In this document: in pieces, positions 7,470 to 16,262 of the stretch | How the letters are laid out: the number at the start of each line of letters is the position of its first letter | Numbering within the stretch: position 1 is the first letter of the stretch | Assembly (NCBI GenBank): GCA_035301545.1 | Contig: DATGUA010000053.1 | Span: 1 to 31,297 of the forward strand | Direction of reading: 5' to 3' | Source: DATGUA01 sp035301545 | GTDB lineage: Bacteria > Bacillota > Clostridia > Tissierellales > Tissierellaceae | DNA: 31,297 nucleotides | The notes under the pieces: model-generated | Seen by the model: only the letters and a program-made list of their open reading frames with translations | What the model was told of the DNA's origin: nothing | Databases searched by the model: none | Translations under genes and position numbers: made by a program

Positions 7470-8630
7470 ATGAAATCAATTACAGCTAATATAGTTAGGA
7501 AGTTTAAGGTAGTTATAATCCTTACTATAGCTGCAGCACTATCTTTAGGGATCTATATGTATCAAGGCCATAAGGTAACCCTTAAAGTAGATGGAGAAGT
7601 TACAGAATTAGTTTCATATTCAAGTACGGTAGAGGAATTAATTGAGGCTGAAGAAATTAACTTTAAAGAAGGAGCAGATATCAACACTCCTTTAGATCAA
7701 AAAATAGAAGATAATTTAGACATAATCATAGATAACCCTAAGAATTATACTATTGAGGATAATGGAGAAACCTTAGAAGTAGTATCTACATCTGATAAAG
7801 TAAAAGAAATTTTAAAAGAAGAAGATATTAAATTAAATGAGGAAGATTACACATATCCTCAAATTGATGATAAGATTTCACCAGGATCTTCTATTAGGGT
7901 ATATAGAGTAAAAACAGAAGTAGATGTAGAAGAATCAGATATTAAGTTTGACGAGAAAGTAGAAAATAATAAAGATTTAGAGAAAGGTAAAACCAGAGTA
8001 GCACAAAAAGGTAAGAAAGGTATTAAAGAAACTCATATTAAAAAGAAGTATCTTAATGGAGTATTAATATCTAAAGAAATTAAAAAAGAAAAAGTAGCTA
8101 AGAAACCTGTCACAGAGATTGTAGAAAAAGGTACTAAAGAGATTGAACCTAAAGTAGTTAAATCTGAAAAGAATGAAGAAACTACAAGCTCATCTAAGCA
8201 GAAGGACCAAACTTCTCCATCTAAGAAGAAGGACCAAACTCCCCCATCTAAGAAGGAGTCTATAAAAGATAGGGAGACTTCAATCCCGTCTAGAGGAGGT
8301 TCTAGATCTAAAAAGGTAATAGACATGACAGCCACAGCATATGATCTTTCATTCCAAAGTACTGGCAAAAAACCAGGAGACTCAGGATATGGGATTACTA
8401 CTTCTGGAACAAAAGCAAAACATGGTTCAGTAGCTGTTGACCCTAGTGTTATTCCTTTAGGAACAAAACTATATATAGAATCTCTAGATGGAACTCCAGA
8501 CTATGGTCATGCTATAGCAGCAGATACAGGTGGTGCAATTAAAGGAAATAAAATTGACCTATTCTTTGAATCGGCTGGAGAAGTAAAACAATTTGGAAGA
8601 AGAAAAGTCAGAGTTCATATACTAAACTAA
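7470..8630 (+). CDS. yabE: YabE/Rpf-like cell-wall protein with G5 and 3D domains
   Basis: A membrane-anchored or secreted cell-wall hydrolase, probably a lytic transglycosylase acting on peptidoglycan. In order: a basic N-terminus and a transmembrane/signal segment at residues 13-30; two ubiquitin-like DUF348 repeats (about 35-90 and 93-147); a G5 domain (about 150-225); a Ser/Pro/Lys linker with a repeated KKKDQT(S/P)PS unit (240-275); and a C-terminal 3D domain (283-386) with its three aspartates at Asp324 (VDPS), Asp352 (ADTGG) and Asp363 (KIDLFF). AGGAGG precedes the ATG by eight bases. It is the only plus-strand gene here. Relatives place it between tatD and rnmV; here it sits apart with its own promoter and a palindromic terminator. 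Confidence 0.9.
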   Translation: MKSITANIVRKFKVVIILTIAAALSLGIYMYQGHKVTLKVDGEVTELVSYSSTVEELIEAEEINFKEGADINTPLDQKIEDNLDIIIDNPKNYTIEDNGETLEVVSTSDKVKEILKEEDIKLNEEDYTYPQIDDKISPGSSIRVYRVKTEVDVEESDIKFDEKVENNKDLEKGKTRVAQKGKKGIKETHIKKKYLNGVLISKEIKKEKVAKKPVTEIVEKGTKEIEPKVVKSEKNEETTSSSKQKDQTSPSKKKDQTPPSKKESIKDRETSIPSRGGSRSKKVIDMTATAYDLSFQSTGKKPGDSGYGITTSGTKAKHGSVAVDPSVIPLGTKLYIESLDGTPDYGHAIAADTGGAIKGNKIDLFFESAGEVKQFGRRKVRVHILN

Positions 8631-8655
8631 AATAGACCCTTAAGGGTCTATTTTA
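8628..8655. terminator. Bidirectional terminator shared by yabE and pulA
   Basis: A 28-base uninterrupted palindrome, TAAAATAGACCC plus its mirror around a TTAA centre, with A-rich and T-rich flanks that give a U-tract in both directions. The TAA stop of the plus-strand gene (8628-8630) and the TAA stop of pulA (8640-8642) both lie inside it. Confidence 0.92.
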
Positions 8656-10544
8656 TATATCATAGTTGAAAAATAAGGTACTTTAATATAATCTAATTCT
8701 ACTTTTTTCCTCTTTTTTATCAATCCATTTATATCAAATATAGGTACTATATCTATTTCCTTTTTAGTTTCTCCATAAAATTTATTTATTTGACTTAATA
8801 TATCCTTTCTAGATATATCCTTTGTATAAAATTCCCCATTATGGATTATTAATAAATATCCTTTATCTAATGATAAAGTATAAATAATTATATTATCCCA
8901 TCTTCCATAATTAAAAAATCTTAATCTTTCTTGGATATCTTTTTTATTATTTAATCTAAATTCTTTAAATTCTTTCCTAAGATTTATTAAGTCCTTAAAG
9001 TAATTGAAATATTTTAAGTTTTTTTCTTTTAAGGCCCAATCTATAGCATTTATACTTATAGGAGATTTATAACTATTCCTTACCATACACTTAGTTCTAA
9101 GAAATTCATTACCTCCATGGAAAAATGGTATCCCTTGGGAAGTAAATAATATCCCAAATGCTAATTTATTCAATCTTTCTCTATCATCTTCTGCCATATG
9201 TGGAAATACCTTTTTTATTTTATCGTATAATATTAAATTGTCATGACTGTTTACATAATTTATACTCTCAGATGGTTTTTTTGTAAACCCTAAATCAATA
9301 TTACCAAAATATATAGAACCTGCTATTCCTCTTTCTACCCCTAGCTTTGAACCAGTATTACCTTGGATAAATCCTTTTCCAATCCCATCGTTATCTCCTT
9401 TAATACTGTCTCTAAAACCATCATTAAAAAAGGCAAATGAGGTGTTTATTTGTTTCCCTTTAAGAGTTCTTTTATCCATAGGTAAAACAGAATCTCCTCC
9501 GACCCAAGGTTCTCCATATATTAATATATTTGGGTTTACATTTCTTAATTTTTCTATTATCTTTTCTGTAGTATTTATATCTATTAATCCCATTAAATCA
9601 AAACGAAATCCATCTATTTTAAATTCCTCTACCCAATATAATAAAGATTCTATAATGAATTTTTGGACCATAGGTTTTTCAGTATCTAATTCGTTTCCAG
9701 TACCAGACCCATCAGAAAATTCTCCTGTTTCATTAACCCTATAATAATAATTAGGCATGAGACGATTTAGATTTGAATCATAGCTTTTATAAGTATGATT
9801 ATATACTACATCTAACACTACCCTTATCTCTGCCTCATGTAGACCCATTATAAGCTTCTTAAACTCTTTAATCCTATTTATAGGATCTTCTGGTTTTCTA
9901 GCATAAGATCCTTCTACTACATTATACAGTTCTGGATCATAACCCCAATTGTAATTATCTTCTTTATAAAAGTTTTCTTTTTCTTCATTTACAGTATAAA
10001 AATCATATACTGGCAATAGATGAACATGGGTAATACCTAATTCTTTCAAATGGGATATACCTGTCTTTAATCCATTATACTCAGTATTATCCTCTATAAA
10101 TCCTAAAAACTTCCCTTTATTCTTTACACCTGAAGTTTCACTTATTGTAAAATCCTTTATATGGACTTCATAAATTATAGAATCACAAGGTTTTATTTTT
10201 CTAGGTAGAAAATGGCTATCCCATCCTTTAGGATTAGTATCTTTTAAATCTATTATAGCTGAATGATCAGAATTTATAGATGAGGCTATAGAATAGGGGT
10301 CTGTAACTTCATGTCCATCTACTAAATAATTATAAAAACATCCTTTATAGTCACCTTTAAGAATTAATTCATGAACTCCTTCTCCATCTTTTACCATAGT
10401 GTAGGATTTTCTTTTTATAAATCTATTATCTAAATATAATAATAAGTCTATCTTTTCTTTTAAAGGAGACCAAACCCTAAATATAGTCTTTTCTTCACTA
10501 TATATCATTCCTAATTTTTTATTTGTAGATTTGATTTTGTCCAT
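8640..10544 (-). CDS. pulA: Type I pullulanase (alpha-1,6 debranching enzyme)
   Basis: A GH13 debranching enzyme that hydrolyses alpha-1,6 branch points in glycogen or pullulan. The 634-residue protein has an N-terminal CBM48-like beta domain (about 10-110), the type I pullulanase signature YNWGYDP at 198-204, and GH13 regions DVVYNH (245-250), GFRFD with nucleophile Asp316, EPW with acid Glu345, and NSHDN with Asp435. There is no signal peptide, so it should act on cytosolic glycogen. AGGAGG lies six bases before the ATG, right after the glgA stop, so it is the last gene of the glycogen operon. Its stop lies in the shared terminator. It probably fills the debranching role of glgX, which is absent here. 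Confidence 0.94.
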   Translation of the reverse strand: MDKIKSTNKKLGMIYSEEKTIFRVWSPLKEKIDLLLYLDNRFIKRKSYTMVKDGEGVHELILKGDYKGCFYNYLVDGHEVTDPYSIASSINSDHSAIIDLKDTNPKGWDSHFLPRKIKPCDSIIYEVHIKDFTISETSGVKNKGKFLGFIEDNTEYNGLKTGISHLKELGITHVHLLPVYDFYTVNEEKENFYKEDNYNWGYDPELYNVVEGSYARKPEDPINRIKEFKKLIMGLHEAEIRVVLDVVYNHTYKSYDSNLNRLMPNYYYRVNETGEFSDGSGTGNELDTEKPMVQKFIIESLLYWVEEFKIDGFRFDLMGLIDINTTEKIIEKLRNVNPNILIYGEPWVGGDSVLPMDKRTLKGKQINTSFAFFNDGFRDSIKGDNDGIGKGFIQGNTGSKLGVERGIAGSIYFGNIDLGFTKKPSESINYVNSHDNLILYDKIKKVFPHMAEDDRERLNKLAFGILFTSQGIPFFHGGNEFLRTKCMVRNSYKSPISINAIDWALKEKNLKYFNYFKDLINLRKEFKEFRLNNKKDIQERLRFFNYGRWDNIIIYTLSLDKGYLLIIHNGEFYTKDISRKDILSQINKFYGETKKEIDIVPIFDINGLIKKRKKVELDYIKVPYFSTMIYKIDP

Positions 10545-10553
10545 TTAGTCCTC

Positions 10554-11987
10554 CTAATTTTCTAGTAAATCTTCATATAACTTTATATACTTCTTAGATG
10601 ATTCCTCCCAATCATTTTTAGATTTCATCGCTTCTATCATAATTGTTTTCCACTTATCCTTATCTTGATATAAATCTAATGCTTTCTTTATTGAAAATAA
10701 AAGCTCGTGGGCATTAAAATTAGCAAAGCTAAATCCATTTCCTTTCTTAGTATATTGATTCCAAGATATGATAGTATCTTTTAAGCCACCTACTTCCCTG
10801 ACTATAGGTATAGTTCCATATTTTAAGGATATAAGTTGGGATATACCACAAGGCTCTGCCATAGATGGCATTAAAAATATATCTGATGCTGCATATATCA
10901 TATGAGCTTCCTTCTCATTAAAATATATTCTTGCTGCTAACTTGTCTGGATATTTAGATTGAAAATAATTAAATGCATCTTCATATTTTCTGTCTCCAAT
11001 ACCTAATAATATAAATTGGATATCTTCTTGGAGCAATTCCTCCATTATATGGGTTACTAAGTCTATTCCCTTCATAGCTACTAACCTTGTCACCATAGAT
11101 ACCAGTGGTATATCTGTATTAATTGGAAGATCATATTTTTCTTGTAAATTTATTTTATTCAAAGATTTATCCTCAATAGTATTTACATCATAATTTTTAA
11201 ATATATTTTTATCTGTATTAGGATTATAAATATTATAATCTATCCCATTTACTATTCCTGTTAATTTATTTTCTTTCTTCCTTACTATACCTTCTAGCCC
11301 TTCTCCAAAAAAGGAATATTTAATTTCCTCTGCATAAGAATTAGATACAGTAGTAAAATGATCAGAATATACTATACCTGCTTTCATAAAGTTCATATCA
11401 TCATTAAATTTTAAACCATCATCATGAAAATATTCTGAAGACAATCCTGTCACTTCCTCAAATAAGGAGTAAGGAAATATTCCTTGATATTTTAAATTAT
11501 GAATAGTATATACAGTTTTGATCTCTTTATAAAAAGGATCACCTCTGGCAAAGTCCTTTATATATAATGATACTAATCCTGTATGCCAATCATTAGAATG
11601 TAAAATGTCTGGTTTAAATGATAAGATTCTAGGAAATAAAGCTATACTTTTGGAAAAAAATGTAAACCTCTCACCATCATCATACTCTCCATATGGCTTA
11701 GCTCTATTAAAATAATAATCATTTCCTATAAAATAATATAGAAGATCTCTATATTTTAAAGAATAAACTTCAGCTAATTGATTTCTCCAACCTAATTTCA
11801 CATTAAATTCTATTATCTTTTCCATACTGTCTTTGTATTCTTTAGGAATATTAGAATATAGTGGCATAACTACTCTAATATCATTTCCCATTTCTTTCAA
11901 CGTAATTGGTAATGAACCACTAATATCTGCTAATCCTCCAGTTTTTAAAAAAGGAGCAGCCTCGGCGGCTGCATATAATATCTTCAA
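10554..11987 (-). CDS. glgA: Glycogen synthase (ADP-glucose type)
   Basis: A GT5 glucosyltransferase that extends alpha-1,4-glucan from ADP-glucose. The N-terminal ADP-glucose-binding loop reads KTGGLADISGSLP from residue 15 (bacterial consensus KxGGLGDV, here with Ala). The C-terminal catalytic loop reads PSMAEPCGISQL, with the conserved glutamate. Length 477 is normal. The start codon is TTG at 11985-11987, nine bases after AAAGGA; the resulting MKILYAAAEAAPF is the canonical N-terminus, so the TTG start is well supported. It lies between glgD (15-base gap) and pulA. Confidence 0.96.
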   Translation of the reverse strand: MKILYAAAEAAPFLKTGGLADISGSLPITLKEMGNDIRVVMPLYSNIPKEYKDSMEKIIEFNVKLGWRNQLAEVYSLKYRDLLYYFIGNDYYFNRAKPYGEYDDGERFTFFSKSIALFPRILSFKPDILHSNDWHTGLVSLYIKDFARGDPFYKEIKTVYTIHNLKYQGIFPYSLFEEVTGLSSEYFHDDGLKFNDDMNFMKAGIVYSDHFTTVSNSYAEEIKYSFFGEGLEGIVRKKENKLTGIVNGIDYNIYNPNTDKNIFKNYDVNTIEDKSLNKINLQEKYDLPINTDIPLVSMVTRLVAMKGIDLVTHIMEELLQEDIQFILLGIGDRKYEDAFNYFQSKYPDKLAARIYFNEKEAHMIYAASDIFLMPSMAEPCGISQLISLKYGTIPIVREVGGLKDTIISWNQYTKKGNGFSFANFNAHELLFSIKKALDLYQDKDKWKTIMIEAMKSKNDWEESSKKYIKLYEDLLEN

Positions 11988-12002
11988 TTAAATCAATCCT
12001 TT

Positions 12003-13127
12003 CTACCCATTATCAATAGTGGAATATTTCTCTACTACATAAGGTAAGCTTTGGCTTCCTGTAATTCTAGCATTCTTTTTAACTCTTGTATATTTATCTA
12101 GAATAGAATTTACTACTATAGCCCCTTCTTCTATTACACTTTTTTGCATTACTATAGAATTTTTTATTATTGCTCCTTTCTCAATCTTAACACCTCTAAA
12201 TATTATGGAACTCTCTACTTCCCCCTCTATAATACATCCATTTGCTACTAAGGAATTTTCTACTTTAGAGTTTTCACCATATAGTGTAGAAGGTTCATCC
12301 TTTGACTTAGTTTCTATAGATCCACCATCAAAAAATATATTTCTCGATACATCTCTTTTAAGTAGTGTCATATTAGTGTCATAATAACCTTTCAAATTAT
12401 TTATTGATTCTACATGTCCTTTAAACTCATAAGTATTAATCTTATATTTGTCTAAGTTTTTTGCAATAATCTGTTTAAAGGTATTTGTATTTCCCTTTTC
12501 TATAGAGTCCCTAACTAGTTCTAAAAATACTTTCTTTTTTAAAAAGATTATTCCTATAAAATGATTAAACTCTTTCTCCGTCCCTAAATTTATACCTATT
12601 CTTTTCAGATTATCTTTATCATCTAGATAAAGCTTATCGCTGTTTATAAGATTTCCCTTCGGATCTTCCTTCTTTTTATATACTAAAGTCATATCAACAT
12701 CTGTATCTATAAAATGCTTAAATACTTTATTTAAATCTACTTTTGCTATAATACTTGGTTCAGCTAATATTATATATTCTTCTCTCATTCTATTAAAAAA
12801 ATGTTCCGTACTATAATAATCAGAAATATTTCCTATTAAATTAATATTTTTTTCTTCATAAGAGGGTGGAAATATAAATAAACCACTAAATCTTCTATTT
12901 AAATCCCATGCTTTCCCATTTCCTAAATGGTCCATAGTAGATCTAATTTTTGGACCAGTATATACAGCAACTGTTTTAATACCATGATTTATCATATTAG
13001 ATATGGTAAAATCAATTAGTCTATATCTCCCTCCAATAGGTAACATATATGCTGGTCTCGGCTTACATAAATTACCAAAATTACCATCATTTACATCTGT
13101 ACTTATTATCCCTATACAGTTATCCAT
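12003..13127 (-). CDS. glgD: Glucose-1-phosphate adenylyltransferase subunit GlgD
   Basis: The second, probably non-catalytic, subunit of ADP-glucose pyrophosphorylase found in Firmicutes. The 374 residues share the nucleotidyltransferase fold and the C-terminal left-handed beta-helix with GlgC (GCIIEGEVESSIIFRGVKI hexapeptide pattern near residue 300). The N-terminal Gly-rich nucleotide loop is degenerate: NDGNFGNLCKPRPAY in place of GGQGSRL. This fits the known role of GlgD as a modulator of GlgC. GGGGGG lies five bases before the ATG, and glgC ends 10 bases upstream, so the two subunits are made together. Confidence 0.94.
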   Translation of the reverse strand: MDNCIGIISTDVNDGNFGNLCKPRPAYMLPIGGRYRLIDFTISNMINHGIKTVAVYTGPKIRSTMDHLGNGKAWDLNRRFSGLFIFPPSYEEKNINLIGNISDYYSTEHFFNRMREEYIILAEPSIIAKVDLNKVFKHFIDTDVDMTLVYKKKEDPKGNLINSDKLYLDDKDNLKRIGINLGTEKEFNHFIGIIFLKKKVFLELVRDSIEKGNTNTFKQIIAKNLDKYKINTYEFKGHVESINNLKGYYDTNMTLLKRDVSRNIFFDGGSIETKSKDEPSTLYGENSKVENSLVANGCIIEGEVESSIIFRGVKIEKGAIIKNSIVMQKSVIEEGAIVVNSILDKYTRVKKNARITGSQSLPYVVEKYSTIDNG

Positions 13128-13137
13128 AATATCCCCC

Positions 13138-14274
13138 CTATTCTATTAAAACTCGTTCATTTGATACTAAATATACATTACCATCATCTTTTTCCCCTAT
13201 CTTCTCATCTCTTTCTACTGTAAGACCCTCAAGTACCACTGCATTATTTACTTCAGCACCTTCTCTAATTGTACAATTTGATAATATTACTGAATTATTT
13301 ATTATAGCTCCTTCTTCTACTTCTATTTCACTAAACAATATACTATTATTTAATTCACCTTGTATATAACATCCTTCATTAATTAGGGAATTTCTTATTA
13401 TTGCACCTCTAGCTATATACTGTGGTGGCAGGTTTTTATTTTTAGTATATATTCTCCAGCTCCTATCATATATATTTAAGGTATTATTTTCATCTAATAA
13501 ATCCATATTAGCTTCCCAATAACTTCTCACTGTTCCTACGTCTTTCCAATATCCCCTAAAACTCCAGGCATACATAGGATTTCCTTCTTCTAGCATTTGA
13601 GGTAATACATTTTTACCAAAATCATGATCTGATTTTGGATCTACATGATCTTTTATTAAATGCTTCTTTAAATCTCCCCAATTAAACATATATATTCCCA
13701 TAGAAGCCATATTATTTTTTGGGTAGGCTGGTTTTTCATCAAATTCAATTATTTTATTATCTTCATCTACATTTAAGATCCCAAATCGTGAGGCCTCTAC
13801 CCAAGGAACCTCCATTACTGCTATTGTTGCACTAGCACCTTTCTCTTGATGTGCTTTTAATAAATGATTATAATCCATTTTGTAAATATGATCTCCTGAT
13901 AAAACTAGTACATATTCTGGATTTAATTCTTCTAGATAATCCATATTTTCAAATATCGCATTTGCAGTCCCTGTATACCATCTTCCTCCATCTTCTGATG
14001 TAAAAGGTGGTAATACCCTTAGTCCTCCTTCATTTCGATCATAATCCCAGGCAGTTCCTATTCCTATATGTGTATTTAATAAAAGTGGTTTATATTGAGT
14101 TAATATACCTATATCAGAAATTCCAGAATTTGCTGCATTACTTAGAACAAAATCAATAATACGATACTTCCCTCCAAAGGGTACTGCTGGTTTAGCAACT
14201 TGATCTGTCAGAGTCTTAAGTCTAGATCCTTGCCCTCCTGCTAGTAACATAGCTACTACCTTTTTATCATGCAT
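13138..14274 (-). CDS. glgC: Glucose-1-phosphate adenylyltransferase, catalytic subunit GlgC
   Basis: Makes ADP-glucose from ATP and glucose 1-phosphate, the committed step of bacterial glycogen synthesis. The Gly-rich loop GGQGSRL is intact at residues 13-19, followed by AKPAVPFGGKYRIIDF. The VLSGDHIYKMDY and YWKDVGTVRSYWEANMDL segments that bind substrate and metal are present. A C-terminal beta-helix with hexapeptide repeats follows. Length 378 is shorter than enterobacterial GlgC but usual for the GlgC/GlgD type. GGGAGGGG lies about six bases before the ATG. It is cotranscribed with glgB upstream and glgD downstream. Confidence 0.96.
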   Translation of the reverse strand: MHDKKVVAMLLAGGQGSRLKTLTDQVAKPAVPFGGKYRIIDFVLSNAANSGISDIGILTQYKPLLLNTHIGIGTAWDYDRNEGGLRVLPPFTSEDGGRWYTGTANAIFENMDYLEELNPEYVLVLSGDHIYKMDYNHLLKAHQEKGASATIAVMEVPWVEASRFGILNVDEDNKIIEFDEKPAYPKNNMASMGIYMFNWGDLKKHLIKDHVDPKSDHDFGKNVLPQMLEEGNPMYAWSFRGYWKDVGTVRSYWEANMDLLDENNTLNIYDRSWRIYTKNKNLPPQYIARGAIIRNSLINEGCYIQGELNNSILFSEIEVEEGAIINNSVILSNCTIREGAEVNNAVVLEGLTVERDEKIGEKDDGNVYLVSNERVLIE

Positions 14275-14291
14275 ATTTAACCCCTCCCTAT

Positions 14292-16166
14292 TTATTTATC
14301 AAATTTAAGATATATTCCTCCTAGAGCTGGTATAGTAACCTTTATATTATAATCTCTATCATGAAATGATTCTTTATAAGTCTTATAAGATTGGATCCTT
14401 TTTAGAGAGCCCCCAAATCGTCTACAATCACTATTTAATATAGTTTTATATCTTCCTTCTTTATCTACTCCTATAGGATAATTTTTTCTTTCTATTGGTG
14501 TAAAATTTAAAACAATTATAATCTTGTTCCCATTTTTGTCTATCCTTTCAAAGGAAATAATACTTTCATCATGATTAGTATGTTCTATCCACTCAAAACC
14601 ATGATATGAATTATCTAACTCAAATAGACTTGTTTCTTCTCTATAAACCTCATTTAATTCCTTTACGAACTGTTTCATTTGACTATGTCTTTCATATTCT
14701 AGAAGGAACCAGTCTAACATCTGCCATTCATTCCATTCTATAAATTGTCCAAATTCTCCACCCATAAATAAAAGTTTTTTCCCTGGATGAGCATACATAT
14801 ATAAATATAATAACCTTAGATTAGCAAATTTATGATCATATTCACCAGGCATTTTATCTAATAGAGATTTTTTCCCATGTACTACTTCATCATGACTAAG
14901 AGGCAATATGAAATTTTCAGAGAAAGCATACATAATACTAAAAGTTAAGGCCTTTTGGTTCCCTTTTCTAAAATAAGAATCTGTTTCCATATATTCTAAA
15001 ATATCATTCATCCAGCCCATATTCCATTTATAATGAAACCCTAATCCTCCATTTTTTACAGGATGAGAAACCTTTTCCCATGATGTAGATTCTTCGGCTA
15101 TAATTATAGTATCTGGATATTTCTCTCTAACTACTCTATTAAAATTCTTTATAAATTCTATTGCTTCTAAGTTTTCCCTTCCTCCGTGAATGTTTTTTAT
15201 ATCCTTTCCAGCAAAATCATGATATAGCATATAGGCTACTGCATCTACTCTAAGCCCATCTATATGATAATAATCTAGCCAGTATAAGGCACTAGATATT
15301 AAAAAACTTACTACTTCTGGTTTAGAATAATCAAAATTTAAAGTTCCCCATGGGTCATTTTCTGCTTTCATTGGATCATCATACTCATAACAAGTTGTAC
15401 CATCGAATCTAGCTAACCCATGATCATCTTTACAAAAATGTACTGGAACCCAATCTAAGATTACACCTATTTCATTCTGGTGACACTTATCTATTAAATA
15501 CATAAAGTCTTTTGGAGTACCAAATCTAGATGTAGGTGAAAAATATCCTGTTATTTGATATCCCCAGGATCCATCATAAGGATGTTCCATTATAGGCATC
15601 AATTCTATATGAGTAAATCTCATAGACTTAACATATCTTATTAAATGGTTAGCCAATTCTCTATAGCTATATAATTCACCATTTCCTTTTCTCCTCCAGG
15701 AAGAAAGATTCACCTCATAGATCGACATTGGTTTGTTATAATTTGTATCTCTTGACTCCATCCATTTTTCATCATTCCAATTATATGATCTTATATCATA
15801 ATATTTAGAAGCTGTTTTAGGCTTTACTTCACTATAAAAGGCATATGGATCTGCTTTTATTCTTTCTTCATTTGATTTAGATATAATTCTATATTTATAA
15901 CATTGTAATTCTTTTACTCCCTTAACAGATATACTCCATAGCCCACTATCTTTTATTCTTTTTAGTGGCAAACTATGATTATCCCAATTATTAAAATCAC
16001 CTATTAAATATACCTCTTTAGCCCTAGGGGCCCAAGTAACAAACCTTACAGTTTCTTTATCTTCTAAGAGATGAGCTCCTAAAAATTCATAAGATTTATA
16101 AAAGGTTCCTTCGTGGAATAAATATGTATCTAATTCCCCTTCTTCTGTATAAAAATATTCTATCAA
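14292..16166 (-). CDS. glgB: 1,4-alpha-glucan branching enzyme
   Basis: A GH13 enzyme that cuts alpha-1,4 chains and rejoins them as alpha-1,6 branches. The 624 residues include an N-terminal CBM48 domain (about 25-115, WAPRAKEVYLIGDFNNW), the catalytic barrel with DWVPVHF (238-244), GLRVDAV with Asp308, AEES with Glu358 and LSHDEVVHG with Asp426, and a C-terminal beta domain. The start is TTG at 16164-16166, six bases after GGGGGGAG; no ATG lies nearby in frame. It is the first gene of the glycogen operon, with a 91-base gap upstream that holds the herA terminator and the operon promoter. Confidence 0.96.
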   Translation of the reverse strand: MIEYFYTEEGELDTYLFHEGTFYKSYEFLGAHLLEDKETVRFVTWAPRAKEVYLIGDFNNWDNHSLPLKRIKDSGLWSISVKGVKELQCYKYRIISKSNEERIKADPYAFYSEVKPKTASKYYDIRSYNWNDEKWMESRDTNYNKPMSIYEVNLSSWRRKGNGELYSYRELANHLIRYVKSMRFTHIELMPIMEHPYDGSWGYQITGYFSPTSRFGTPKDFMYLIDKCHQNEIGVILDWVPVHFCKDDHGLARFDGTTCYEYDDPMKAENDPWGTLNFDYSKPEVVSFLISSALYWLDYYHIDGLRVDAVAYMLYHDFAGKDIKNIHGGRENLEAIEFIKNFNRVVREKYPDTIIIAEESTSWEKVSHPVKNGGLGFHYKWNMGWMNDILEYMETDSYFRKGNQKALTFSIMYAFSENFILPLSHDEVVHGKKSLLDKMPGEYDHKFANLRLLYLYMYAHPGKKLLFMGGEFGQFIEWNEWQMLDWFLLEYERHSQMKQFVKELNEVYREETSLFELDNSYHGFEWIEHTNHDESIISFERIDKNGNKIIIVLNFTPIERKNYPIGVDKEGRYKTILNSDCRRFGGSLKRIQSYKTYKESFHDRDYNIKVTIPALGGIYLKFDK

Positions 16167-16197
16167 TAAAATCTCCCCCCTTTGTTTATTTTTTCAC

Positions 16198-16226
16198 ATT
16201 ATGTTTTCTCTAACTGTCACAGTAAA
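16198..16226 (-). promoter_or_regulatory. Candidate promoter of the glycogen operon
   Basis: Between the herA terminator and glgB, CATAAT (16198-16203) and TTTACT (16221-16226) are 17 bases apart and would start a leader of about 25 bases. Both boxes are one or two bases off the vegetative consensus. A sporulation sigma factor is an alternative, since granulose genes are often developmentally timed. Confidence 0.4.
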
Positions 16227-16236
16227 GTTTATTGCT

Positions 16237-16262
16237 AAAAAAGGTAGTCCAAACCTACTACC
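16237..16262 (-). terminator. Terminator of herA
   Basis: GGTAGT pairs with ACTACC around an eight-base loop and is followed by six U residues on the minus strand. The herA stop codon (16258-16260) lies inside the 5' arm. It separates herA from the glycogen operon. Confidence 0.88.
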
